Source of the DNA: Strigomonas culicis
Taxonomy: Eukaryota > Euglenozoa > Kinetoplastea > Trypanosomatida > Trypanosomatidae
Assembly (NCBI GenBank): GCA_000482145.1
Contig: AUXH01000044.1
Coordinates: 1 to 57,501 of the forward strand
Direction of reading: 5' to 3'
Length of the DNA stretch: 57,501 bases
Shown here: one piece after another, positions 10,601-18,702 of the stretch
Layout of the letters: each line of letters starts with the position of its first letter
How positions within the stretch are numbered: the first letter of the stretch is position 1
Position numbers and translations under genes: made by a program
Notes under the pieces: generated by a model
What the model was told of the DNA's origin: nothing
Seen by the model: only the letters and a program-made list of their open reading frames with translations
Databases searched by the model: none

Positions 10601-13600
10601 AACAGCCGCTCGTAGGCCTCCGCGCGATTGCTCTTCGGCCCCGCCGCATCGCACTTGCAGGACCACACGTTCTCTTTGTCATCTGTGACGCTGACTTCTG
10701 TGCTGTACAGCACCTTGGGCGGCACCTCCGCAGTGCGCTGGACGCAGTCCCGTACGCGTGGGGCCGGCGTGTCTGCGCTGATCGTGAAGAGCTCGACGAG
10801 GCGCACCTTGGCGAGAGGAGTGAAGTCCCGCCGCACCGCGTCCCAGGCGGGCTCGACGAAGCGCTTCGACTTCCGCCTTGCCTGCTGCCCTGTCCTTGTC
10901 GCGTCACCCATATCCACGACGGGGAGGCCCTCCGCGTCCGTGTCCACCTCGCCTGGCGCGCTCTGCGTCTTTACGCTGTCTCGCCGCGCGACCGCCTCCT
11001 CGTAGTGCTGCGCGTAGTCGGGGTCGACGCGCCGCAGCACCGCGAGCGCGTGGAGCGCCGCGCGGCGCTGCGCCCGCTCCTTCGTCGCGCCGACGCCGTA
11101 GGCGAGGACCTGCGGGAAGCCCGGCACGACAATCGTGGTGTAGTGCACGCGGTGCGTGAGGGGGCCCACGAGGTGCGACCGCCACGCGTTGGGGTACAGC
11201 GTGCCGGCCGCGTTACAGTAGAGCTGCAGCAGCAGCTTCGCGCCCTCCGCCTCCACGCTGCCCTGCTGCTCCGCCTCGTCCAGCGCCGCGTCCACGAACG
11301 CAATGCCGGTCCGCGGCGACCGCTCCACGTCAAAATAGAGGTTGTTGCCCTCCATGCGCTTGTGCACGATGTAGCGCGAGCAGGCTTCCGTGTACGCGCT
11401 CCATGCGACCTCGGCGGCCGCGTCGCCAGGGGGCTCTGGCTTCGCGACCTTCATCGGGGTCGACACGACGAGACGCAAGGGCAGCACCGGGGCCCGCTGC
11501 CCCGGCTGCCTGCGCGGGGCCGCCTCGTCAGCCGTCGTCGGGGCGGCGCGCCCGAGCTGCTGGACGCGGCGGGCGTGGTACCGCTGCAGCCCCGGCAGGT
11601 TATCGAAGAGGGGCACGCCGGCGTCGTCCAGCAGGCGCTCCGCGTGCATCCAGCAGAGCGTCTCCGCCTCCCTCTTCGTCATGGCGACGCCGCACGCCTC
11701 CGCCGTCGCGCCGCGCGCGGGGTCGGTGGGCGCGGCGTCCTTGGGCGGCCGCAGTGGAAGCTGCATCTTTGCCGTGTGGTACATGGTGCCGCGCAGCAGG
11801 AAGACCTCGTACGCGAGCTCGGCCTTCGCCTTCTGCCGGCGGAGATAGTACTGCACGCGCGGCTTCGACACCGCGTCCAGCTCTTGCTCCAACACGCTCG
11901 TGTAGCGACTACGCTCCTCCGCCGCGCCTTCCGCCTCGGCGGCGTCCGCGGCCGGCGGCGGGGCCGCCGCCGGCTCTTCTGGCGGACGCGCTCGCTGAAC
12001 GCGCCTCGCCGGCCGCGGCACCTGGATCACGGTGATGGGCGTGGACTCCGACGGCGGGCTCACCGGCGGCGGCGGCGCCTTGCGCAGCGGCGGCGGCGAC
12101 GTGGTGTCCGCCGCGACCCCCGCGCCGTCCGCGCTGGAGGAGGGCGCCCACCGGCCGTACTGGGCGCAGCCCTCCGCGTGGAGGCGCTGCTTCTCGGGGT
12201 CTGCGAAGAGGCACACGCCGAGCGCGTCCAAGATGAGCTCCGCGTGCATCGCGGCGAGCTGCTCCGCGTCGCTGCCGGAGGGCGCCTCGCCGATCGCCAC
12301 GCGGTCCCCGAGCCGCGACGGCAAAGGCAGCCGGGCCGTGCAGATATGGATAGGGTCGCCGTCCTCCGCGCTGCCGTCCTTCAGGTGCTTCACAAAAAGA
12401 TCTTCGAAGCGGCGGCCCGTGTAGGAGAGGTACTCCCGCACCCGCTCGCGCGCCTGTGGGTCGACGACGCGCGGGGAGCGGATGGCGTGTGCGTCGCGGG
12501 GGAGCGCCTTTCGCTCGAACGAGACGAGCAGGAAGCCGTCCGGCGTGTCGGGTGTGGTGGGCGTGGCGCGGAGGGAGGGCCGCTGCGCCGCTGGCGCTGG
12601 CTCGCGGCTGCCGGTGGGCGGAGTGGGGGAAGCCGTGGGGCCATCCGCTGTTGGCACCGCGCTCGGCCCCCCCTTTGGCTGCAGCGACACGCGCTTCACC
12701 GTCCTCCTCCTAGGCGACGCACCGGCGCTCACACTGCCACCGCTGCCGGCAGCATGCCCCTCACGGACCGCCGTGGCTGTTTGTTCGGCGGCGGCGGATG
12801 CATGCAGTGTTGCCTCTCGGAGCACGTCGGTGGTGTTGAGGAGCCCGCTAAAGTGCTTCTTGGCCTGGCGGCGGCTGGGCGGTGAGGGGAGCGACGCCAC
12901 GGCGGCGCTCGCCACCTTCGCCACGAAGGGCGGCGCACCGACGCGCTCGCTGCGGATGGTCGCCCAGGCCGTCTGCTCCGCGCTGTCCGCCTTGACCGCG
13001 ACGCCGAGGTGGGCGAGCACGTCGAGGGCGTGCATCGCGGCGAGCGTCTGGGCGTCCTCCGCGTGGATGGCGATGCCGATGCCGCCCCGCAGGCCGCACG
13101 GCGCCGGCAGCGGGAGCACGACCGTGGCCCGCACGTACTTCCCGACCGTCTCCATAAAGAAGGGGTGCGCCGCGCGCGGATCGCCCTGCGCCTGGAGGAA
13201 GCCGCGCAGGTCCGCGACCGCGGAGACCTCCCGCACGTCCGTGTCGAGGAAGTCGGCGGGCTGCTGGCCGAGCTGCACGTGCTGCGCCACCAGGGCCTCG
13301 TCGGGGCCGTAGGGCGCGTGGCGCCGCGCTGTGTGGCTCAGCGGCGACGCCAGCAGCTTGAGCGGCAGCGGGAGCGGCCCCGCGCCATCGTGTGTGGCGT
13401 CGTCGGGGCTCGGCGAGTGCAGCATCGGCGCCGGGCGGCCGAGCTGCCACGCCGTGATCGCGTGGGCCTTCTGCGCGCGCGCGTCCTTGGGAAAGATGCT
13501 GATGCCGAGGTGGTCCAGCAGGAGCTCGGCGTGCATGCAGGCGAGCGTCTCCGCCGCGTCGCGCGACGGCGCCTTCCCCTTCGCCAGGACCCGCCTGCCC

Positions 13601-14679
13601 TTCCCGACGAGCACCCCGGGCAGCGTCAGCTGGGCGACAAAATACGGGCAGCGGTCCGTCTCGCGCGTCCTGTGGCTCTTGGTGATGCAGAGCTGCCGCA
13701 GCGAGAAGTGGTGGGTGCGCAGCAGGTCCTGGATGCGCGTCCGCGCCGCGGGGTCCATCACACACGGGATGAGCAGCGCGTGCGGCGGCGACTGAAACCG
13801 CTGGTGGCGCTCCTCCAGCAGCTGCCACTGGCCGCCCTCCGTCTCGTCCACGCCGCCGTGGCAGCGGATCGGAAGCGGGAACGTATCTAGCGACTTGGGC
13901 TCGGGCAGCGCCAGGTTGTCCGGCGACGGGGCGTGGCGGCCCGCCTTGCGCGCCGCCACCGCGTGTTTGCGCTGCATGTTCGAGAGTGTGTAGATGTGAT
14001 ATCCGAGAAAGTCGATCATGCGCTCCGCATGCATGGCGGCGCAGATCTCCGCCTCTTTGGGGGAGCTCGCCACGCCATGCGCCCACAGCTCTCGCCCCGG
14101 CTCGTCCGCTTCGTGAAAGGGATTGGGCAGCGGTACGCGCACCGCACAGTGATAGAGCTCACCGCCGGCGCTGGCGGGCGGGGCGTGGCCGTCGCCGCCT
14201 CCCTGCAGCACGTCCACGACAAAGTACTGTTCGTTGGTCCCCCCGGACTTGTCATAACGCTTCAGAAAGGAAACCACGCGCGCACGCGAGTAACGATCGA
14301 TTTCGGCGATGTCTGTGAAGACAGCTGGGACGGCGCTCGAGCCCACCGCGGCCGCTGTCGCGGCCTCCGATGACATGTCCTCACGCTGATCTGTGGGGGA
14401 AGAAGAGGCTGCGCGATCGCTTATGTGCTCAGAAGGATCCGGTGCGGATGAGAGCAAACTAACGTCGTCCGGATTAATGCTCTCGACGGCGGTGTCGCCA
14501 AAGGAAAACGAAGTTCCGTAGCCTCTGTACGGTGTCGTCACTGCAGCCCGAGCTAGCTGCGCTAGCTCACCGGACGAGTGCCGCAACGCGTTGTGTGTCC
14601 TATGGCATCCGAGTGCGCGTGACAATCTAGAAATGCAGAAAGTAGCTACGTTCTCTCGCTGTATGCTTCGTAGCTTCAT
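7612..14679 (-). CDS. KREH2: DEAH/RHA RNA helicase with tandem dsRBD-like modules (KREH2/REH2-type RNA-editing helicase)
   Basis: 2355 aa, by far the largest gene here. A basic N-terminus (about 1-35) fits mitochondrial import. The helicase core has Walker A GTTGCGKT (1515-1522), motif II DEIH (1614-1617), SAT (1646-1648), TNIAESGVTID (motif V) and QRRGRVGR (1878-1885), then HA2 and OB-type C-terminal domains. The N-terminal 1,400 residues hold repeated dsRBD-like modules, each with an alpha-helix centred on an MHAE/LHAL motif at about 217, 382, 549, 811, 1011 and 1209, plus a possible further module near 1335-1365. This layout is that of T. brucei REH2, a mitochondrial editing helicase bound to guide-RNA complexes. 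The protein is somewhat longer than the T. brucei form as I recall it, owing to Ala/Pro-rich linkers. Function is by homology. Confidence 0.9.
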   Translation of the reverse strand: MKLRSIQRENVATFCISRLSRALGCHRTHNALRHSSGELAQLARAAVTTPYRGYGTSFSFGDTAVESINPDDVSLLSSAPDPSEHISDRAASSSPTDQREDMSSEAATAAAVGSSAVPAVFTDIAEIDRYSRARVVSFLKRYDKSGGTNEQYFVVDVLQGGGDGHAPPASAGGELYHCAVRVPLPNPFHEADEPGRELWAHGVASSPKEAEICAAMHAERMIDFLGYHIYTLSNMQRKHAVAARKAGRHAPSPDNLALPEPKSLDTFPLPIRCHGGVDETEGGQWQLLEERHQRFQSPPHALLIPCVMDPAARTRIQDLLRTHHFSLRQLCITKSHRTRETDRCPYFVAQLTLPGVLVGKGRRVLAKGKAPSRDAAETLACMHAELLLDHLGISIFPKDARAQKAHAITAWQLGRPAPMLHSPSPDDATHDGAGPLPLPLKLLASPLSHTARRHAPYGPDEALVAQHVQLGQQPADFLDTDVREVSAVADLRGFLQAQGDPRAAHPFFMETVGKYVRATVVLPLPAPCGLRGGIGIAIHAEDAQTLAAMHALDVLAHLGVAVKADSAEQTAWATIRSERVGAPPFVAKVASAAVASLPSPPSRRQAKKHFSGLLNTTDVLREATLHASAAAEQTATAVREGHAAGSGGSVSAGASPRRRTVKRVSLQPKGGPSAVPTADGPTASPTPPTGSREPAPAAQRPSLRATPTTPDTPDGFLLVSFERKALPRDAHAIRSPRVVDPQARERVREYLSYTGRRFEDLFVKHLKDGSAEDGDPIHICTARLPLPSRLGDRVAIGEAPSGSDAEQLAAMHAELILDALGVCLFADPEKQRLHAEGCAQYGRWAPSSSADGAGVAADTTSPPPLRKAPPPPVSPPSESTPITVIQVPRPARRVQRARPPEEPAAAPPPAADAAEAEGAAEERSRYTSVLEQELDAVSKPRVQYYLRRQKAKAELAYEVFLLRGTMYHTAKMQLPLRPPKDAAPTDPARGATAEACGVAMTKREAETLCWMHAERLLDDAGVPLFDNLPGLQRYHARRVQQLGRAAPTTADEAAPRRQPGQRAPVLPLRLVVSTPMKVAKPEPPGDAAAEVAWSAYTEACSRYIVHKRMEGNNLYFDVERSPRTGIAFVDAALDEAEQQGSVEAEGAKLLLQLYCNAAGTLYPNAWRSHLVGPLTHRVHYTTIVVPGFPQVLAYGVGATKERAQRRAALHALAVLRRVDPDYAQHYEEAVARRDSVKTQSAPGEVDTDAEGLPVVDMGDATRTGQQARRKSKRFVEPAWDAVRRDFTPLAKVRLVELFTISADTPAPRVRDCVQRTAEVPPKVLYSTEVSVTDDKENVWSCKCDAAGPKSNRAEAYERLFLLLSQNVPLFGTLTEYMKSRPFLHPRHVAALSLSPAVKEEMVRVTETAARQQQQRAEASAEDSAQGSPSHDDTPSETDAGASEASDAEEQLQLQALDAAERAQRSQELLERLHEKITNVTYLENFAKKRQQLSIAAHRREIMDAIAQNPVVVICGTTGCGKTTQIPQYILDDYTENGKGGDCSIVVTQPRRISAVSIAKRVAAERLEPLSESCGYSIRFDTRLGKHINFCTSGILLRMLRRAPQLDHITHLIIDEIHERDINSDFLLILLRDLIKVRANLRVVLMSATLQADQFSAFFGGAPLINVEGYVHPVKEYYLEDLSAMAEERQVSTTWLREAARLSSAEAEQEGSTSVDDWLAKDFSALRPKQKQLYAVKETQNEIDYATVLFAIEQANHLVDLRGSSILVFLPGWEEIVRTREMLERHARYHIICLHSSVSPEEQMQCFFPAPDGKLKVVLSTNIAESGVTIDDVGAVVDVGRAKEKSYSRRSSHTGVGQEEASRLSRLMTVYASRANCVQRRGRVGRTRPGVCLRLYTKKHFDELHEFQTPEMMRTPLDSLCLQILSLRLGDPRQFLTHALEPPRAEDVEAALSRLAELGALTAAHALTPLGERLAVLPTEPQCGKMILMGAIFRCLDAALTIAATCSQVDVFQNSRDAREAARLHREDLSCQTQSDLIASLNGYNLWAAARAQLPPGELTRRLGERVLSVPQLMLVSRCKRQFFELLCDSGFLPKYVARMYASDPRGRYGDRVDEQAAPAAAGQEEAEKAFVEVSSFSAESLSVPLVKSVIAAGLLPHVAMHHGKRVMRSKLEDFIYVSTDSVLYRTATSAIGQPYYTYTELFLSADTRRLSVRGVSSMSLWTLILFLHDVDDTRIQHHIELGLVVIDEWILLHLSIADLKCVQSFKAAFNQCVNHKFALPHDVENNALLQRMCTVIQTLAGERIIPNKLVTEEEAWEERGMILSPKKNLPDSILHTKEATPRQEDEATREKVEDE

Positions 14680-14970
14680 AAATTGTTTGAGTCTATGGGC
14701 AGCTAGTTCTATATAGTAACAATACGATCAATCAATACAAATTAATACTACACAGTGTGGTTGAGGAGACATGGGAGAAGAGCAGTTCTTACTTTGTTTC
14801 TCAGTTTTTTTTTTGTGTGTGCATTCTATTTTCATTTTTTTTTGGTTGTTCAAAAGTACATGAATACGTGTCGACTATTGAATACTATCGTATGCGCACC
14901 GTTATAAAGCTCATATTGTACGTGTGCAGTGCATCGTGGAGGCAGGACTTCGCTGCCGCTGCCGCACCCA
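14680..14970. other. Spacer between flippase and KREH2
   Basis: AT-rich spacer with T-runs on the plus strand; 3' UTR of the flippase and 5' region of KREH2. No gene seen. Confidence 0.6.
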
Positions 14971-17900
14971 CTACCACACCGATTGCACCACTCGTTTACT
15001 AAAAATGACGTACTTGCCAATCAACGCGAACAGCACCAACGGGCCGATGCTGCACAAGCAAATCACCGCCACACGCCACCAGCACGTCCACGAGAAGAAG
15101 AACTGCCGATCAAACGTGTCGGGCAGCACCAACGCGGCTACAAAGAAGACGGCCAGGGAAAACACCTCCGCGCCGATGTAAAGCCAAAAGTGCAACCGGC
15201 GCTGCTGCCACAGAATGCCCAGATGCGCGGTGCAGCCGACAATGACGAGCTCCGAGATGAGGAGGGAGGTGTAGGCAATGGTGACCATTTGGAACATCTC
15301 GTTGCTGAAGATCTCGAGCGCCACGTAGAGCATGACACCGCCTTGGAAGAAGGACATCCACACCCACTCCAGAAAGGTCCGCATGTTCATGGAGCGCCCC
15401 TTCACAAGCTCCTTGTACAGATGCGGGAACTCGTGCATGTCACTCTCCTTGAAGTCCTGGTCCAGCACCAGAGCGAAGGCGGGCGCCATGGTGAAGATGG
15501 TGGAGTACCCCATGAGCAGGTACCCGTTGAAGACGGACATGGTGGTGCCGGCGAAGAGAATGGAGAACCCCGCCTGGACGACGGAGTACACAATGCCGCG
15601 ATGCATGATGAACTGGCTGAGCCGGCAGGTCCGGCGGTAGGCGTTACGCCCGTGCCACATGATGAGCCGCGTGCAGTGCGAGAACTGTGTGATGGAGAAG
15701 TCCGCCGCCATGCTCGCCTGCTTGCCCTCGACGCCCTCAATGCCAATGCCCACGTTCGCTTCGAGAATCATGGCCACGTCGTTGCCACCGTCGCCGATGG
15801 CGGCCATGCACACGCTCTTGTGTATGTGTCGCCGCATCGCCTTGACGACGGCTGCCTTCTGGGTCGGCGAGCACCGGGCAATGACGACCGCGTTGGCGTC
15901 GCGCGCGACCAGGGTGAAGAGCTCCTCCAGCATGGGGTGCAGGCAGAAGGACAGGGTGGTGCCGTCCATGATGAGCGACCACCCGACCGTCAGCATCAGA
16001 TCGTACGCGTAGGCGGGGTCGTTCATGTGCGCGGACGTGTGGTAGAGGAGCCGGTTGAGGGCGCTGTGCGTGTCCTCCAGCGTCGTGCACAGCAGCAGCT
16101 CCTCGTCGCCGTTGCGCTCGAGCAGGCGCGTCGAGCGCGCGATGGTGACCGCGGTCTCGACCTTGTCGCCGGTCAGCACCCAGCGCTTGATGCCGCACAT
16201 GCGCAGCGTCTCCAGCGTGACGACGACGTCATCCTGCAGCTCGTCCTCGACGCCGCTCACGCCGACCGGGGTCATGTCGCGCTCCAGGACGTCCATCGCC
16301 TCCTGCACCCGGACCTGCCGCAGGTCGCCCATGATGGTGGCGGCCTCCTCGTAGCGCTGGAGGAAGGTGTCCAGCAGCTCCTTGGAGAGCGGCCGGACCG
16401 CGAAGACGAGCGTGCGCAGGCACATCTGCGCCACCTCCTGCACCGCCTCGCTCACCCACCCGGTCGGGCGGATCACCGTCAGCATCTTCGTGTCGGCGCC
16501 CTTCATGTAGTAGTAGAAGTGCTCCTTGCCGTGCTCATCGCTCTGCCGCACCAGAATCCCCATCGCCTTGCGCTCGGACGTGAAGGGGAAGTTCTTGATC
16601 ACCTCGTAGCGGCACGCGCGGCCGCCCGGCTCCGTGAAGACGATGTGGCTGACGTCGCGCTCCGTGAGCACGAGCCCGATCTGCTTGCAGAAGTTCACGA
16701 TGGCGACCTCGTCCGGCGACGACGCCTGGTAGCTCGTGACCGCCGCCGCGCCCTCTTCGACGATGAGGTTCACGTTGTGGCACACGATCATGGCGACGAA
16801 CATCTGCCCCAGCGCGTCGGCCTCGCGCAGCGCGGCGCTGGGCTCGGCCGGCGCGCCGTACAGCTCTTGGAAGTAGAGCGCGAGCGTGCGGGTCAGCTGC
16901 GCAGCGTCCCGGTCCGTGAAGGCGAGGTTCCCCGCCACGCGCACGGCGCGGAACTCCATGATGTTCTTCGTCAGCGTGCCCGTCTTGTCGCAGAAGAGGT
17001 ACTGCAGCCGTCCCAGCTCCTCCGGCATGTCCGTGTTGCGCGCCACCGTCCCGGGGATCTTCTTGTCCGTGCCAATCTCGTGCGAGTACCACAGGCGGCC
17101 CACGTCCACGTTCACACGCATCGAAATGGGGATCATCGCGGACATGAGAATGAAGAAGCGAATGAAGTTGATGGCCCAGTTGCCGACGAAGCGCTGCTGC
17201 ACGACCAGCAAAATGGACATGATGATGAGCAGCAGGAAGCAGAGGAGCCCGATGTAGTCCAGCTCGTGGTCGATGAGGCCCTTCTTCTGGACCGGCCGGG
17301 CCGAGTTCATCGCGCTGCGCGTGTCGGTGCCGGTGTGAATCACGACGACCATCAACGTGCCCGACGCGACGGCGCAGGACGACCACAGCGTGTTCTCCAA
17401 GTTGATCGCCTCCGAGCCGCCATCGGGGCTGTCCGCGACGCCCACGAATTTGTAAATATCCTTATGGAGCGGCTCGCAGTGGATGTTGAACCGCGCCTGC
17501 GCGATTTGTGCGTGCGTCATGTGCTTCGTGAGATTCAGCGGAAAGCGCAGCTTCCAGTCCGTCTCGCCATCGAGCTGATCCGTGCGGATGAACGTATTGC
17601 CGTTTTGCTCCGACGTGTGCAACAGAATGCAGTCGGCGGGGATGCGCTGGTTGTGGTGGAGGAGCAGCAGATCGCCCACTTTTATCTCATCCGCGCGCAC
17701 GGACTCGACGCGGCCGCGCTTCGATACAATCTTGTCGAACTTCTCGTTGTTCGCCTGGCGGTCCCGCCGGTAGCGCTTTACCTCATCGACCGCGTCCTTA
17801 CAGAGCGAGAGCAGCACCACCATGCAGAGCGGCGAGAAGTAGGTGAAGAGGAAGCCTACCTTGAGGGACGGGATGAGCTGCGAAAAGGCCAGGCACAGGT

Positions 17901-18300
17901 AGAAAAGATTGAAGAAGTTGGCGAACTGGTGGATAAGATTGAGTGGCAAGAAGGTGAGAAAGGAGTAGCGCCGATTGTTGATCGCATTGCCCGGGAACCC
18001 GTCGCCGTTCCAGTCCTCCTGAGACACCCCCAGCGCAATGACACGCTCCGCATCGTCCAGTTTCATCGACAGGTTCAGCCACTCATGGAAAAAGGTCCCA
18101 AAGCGCTTCTTCTTGGTCGGGGGCATCTCCAAAACGTATTGGCCGCGAGAGCGAGGGGGCGCGTCGCCGCTTTGTGCGGTCGCCGTGGCTGTGCGATGTG
18201 TTGCGGCCGCCGCACGTCGTGCCTCCAGCTCCTCGTGCGGCTTCTTACTACGTTGTTGCTCTTCGTAGGTGCTCGAGCTGATGTACGGTACTCTGCTCAT
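14971..18300 (-). CDS. P4B-type phospholipid flippase (Neo1/ATP9A-like P-type ATPase)
   Basis: 1109 aa from the ATG at 18300. An ATG at 18330 lies in frame upstream, but the first AG after the nearest pyrimidine tract is at 18307-18308, so 18300 is preferred. Motifs: NAINNRRYSFLTFLP entering TM1; DGET (244-247) in the actuator domain; PISM (391-394) in TM4; phosphorylation site DKTGT with D438; then GDGGNDVAM and GVEGKQASMAADFSI in the hinge. The stretch IPGTVARNTDMPEELGRL before DKTGT closely follows the ATP9/Neo1 pattern, so I place it in class P4B, whose members work without a CDC50 subunit in Golgi or endosomal membranes. It is a different class from the Leishmania miltefosine transporter. 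About ten TM helices are visible. Confidence 0.88.
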   Translation of the reverse strand: MSRVPYISSSTYEEQQRSKKPHEELEARRAAAATHRTATATAQSGDAPPRSRGQYVLEMPPTKKKRFGTFFHEWLNLSMKLDDAERVIALGVSQEDWNGDGFPGNAINNRRYSFLTFLPLNLIHQFANFFNLFYLCLAFSQLIPSLKVGFLFTYFSPLCMVVLLSLCKDAVDEVKRYRRDRQANNEKFDKIVSKRGRVESVRADEIKVGDLLLLHHNQRIPADCILLHTSEQNGNTFIRTDQLDGETDWKLRFPLNLTKHMTHAQIAQARFNIHCEPLHKDIYKFVGVADSPDGGSEAINLENTLWSSCAVASGTLMVVVIHTGTDTRSAMNSARPVQKKGLIDHELDYIGLLCFLLLIIMSILLVVQQRFVGNWAINFIRFFILMSAMIPISMRVNVDVGRLWYSHEIGTDKKIPGTVARNTDMPEELGRLQYLFCDKTGTLTKNIMEFRAVRVAGNLAFTDRDAAQLTRTLALYFQELYGAPAEPSAALREADALGQMFVAMIVCHNVNLIVEEGAAAVTSYQASSPDEVAIVNFCKQIGLVLTERDVSHIVFTEPGGRACRYEVIKNFPFTSERKAMGILVRQSDEHGKEHFYYYMKGADTKMLTVIRPTGWVSEAVQEVAQMCLRTLVFAVRPLSKELLDTFLQRYEEAATIMGDLRQVRVQEAMDVLERDMTPVGVSGVEDELQDDVVVTLETLRMCGIKRWVLTGDKVETAVTIARSTRLLERNGDEELLLCTTLEDTHSALNRLLYHTSAHMNDPAYAYDLMLTVGWSLIMDGTTLSFCLHPMLEELFTLVARDANAVVIARCSPTQKAAVVKAMRRHIHKSVCMAAIGDGGNDVAMILEANVGIGIEGVEGKQASMAADFSITQFSHCTRLIMWHGRNAYRRTCRLSQFIMHRGIVYSVVQAGFSILFAGTTMSVFNGYLLMGYSTIFTMAPAFALVLDQDFKESDMHEFPHLYKELVKGRSMNMRTFLEWVWMSFFQGGVMLYVALEIFSNEMFQMVTIAYTSLLISELVIVGCTAHLGILWQQRRLHFWLYIGAEVFSLAVFFVAALVLPDTFDRQFFFSWTCWWRVAVICLCSIGPLVLFALIGKYVIFSKRVVQSVW

Positions 18301-18702
18301 TTCCTCCTCCGTGTCAGTGTTGTTTTTCATAAGTCCAAAGAGGGTGATCGAGGGAGAGTAACGCACAGGCACAAGGACACACGCACACACAGCGACAATT
18401 ACACGATAGAAATAATTCTACTAATAATGCTAAGAACGTGCTTTCAAAGGCAGCGTTTCTTCCTTCTTTGAATGAAAACAACAACGACAACACCCACAAG
18501 CAGAGAGAGCGCGCGAGAGAGAAGGTAGTGCACCTAATTAGCGAAAAGAGCAGCAACAGTACCACACGCAGGTAAACACAGAGCAACGTAGCAAAATAAT
18601 AACAAATAGAGATAACATCGTCTTCGTTAGAAAATGCATGACAATAGTAAGTGTGATAAAAGTGTGTATGTGTTCGGTTCCCTCGACGAGGCGGACCACC
18701 AC
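18301..18702. other. Intergenic region, PIN-protein gene to flippase
   Basis: Contains the predicted flippase splice acceptor (AG at 18307-18308 with a C/T-rich stretch at 18331-18360) and the 3' UTR of the PIN-domain gene. No RNA gene seen. Confidence 0.6.

Noticed and set aside
14929..18471. Long plus-strand open frame (over 1,100 codons) opposite the flippase gene, and similar ones opposite KREH2 (10189-12885) and others
   Set aside because: These are antisense shadows of GC-rich minus-strand genes; the products are Arg/His/Val-rich with no domains.
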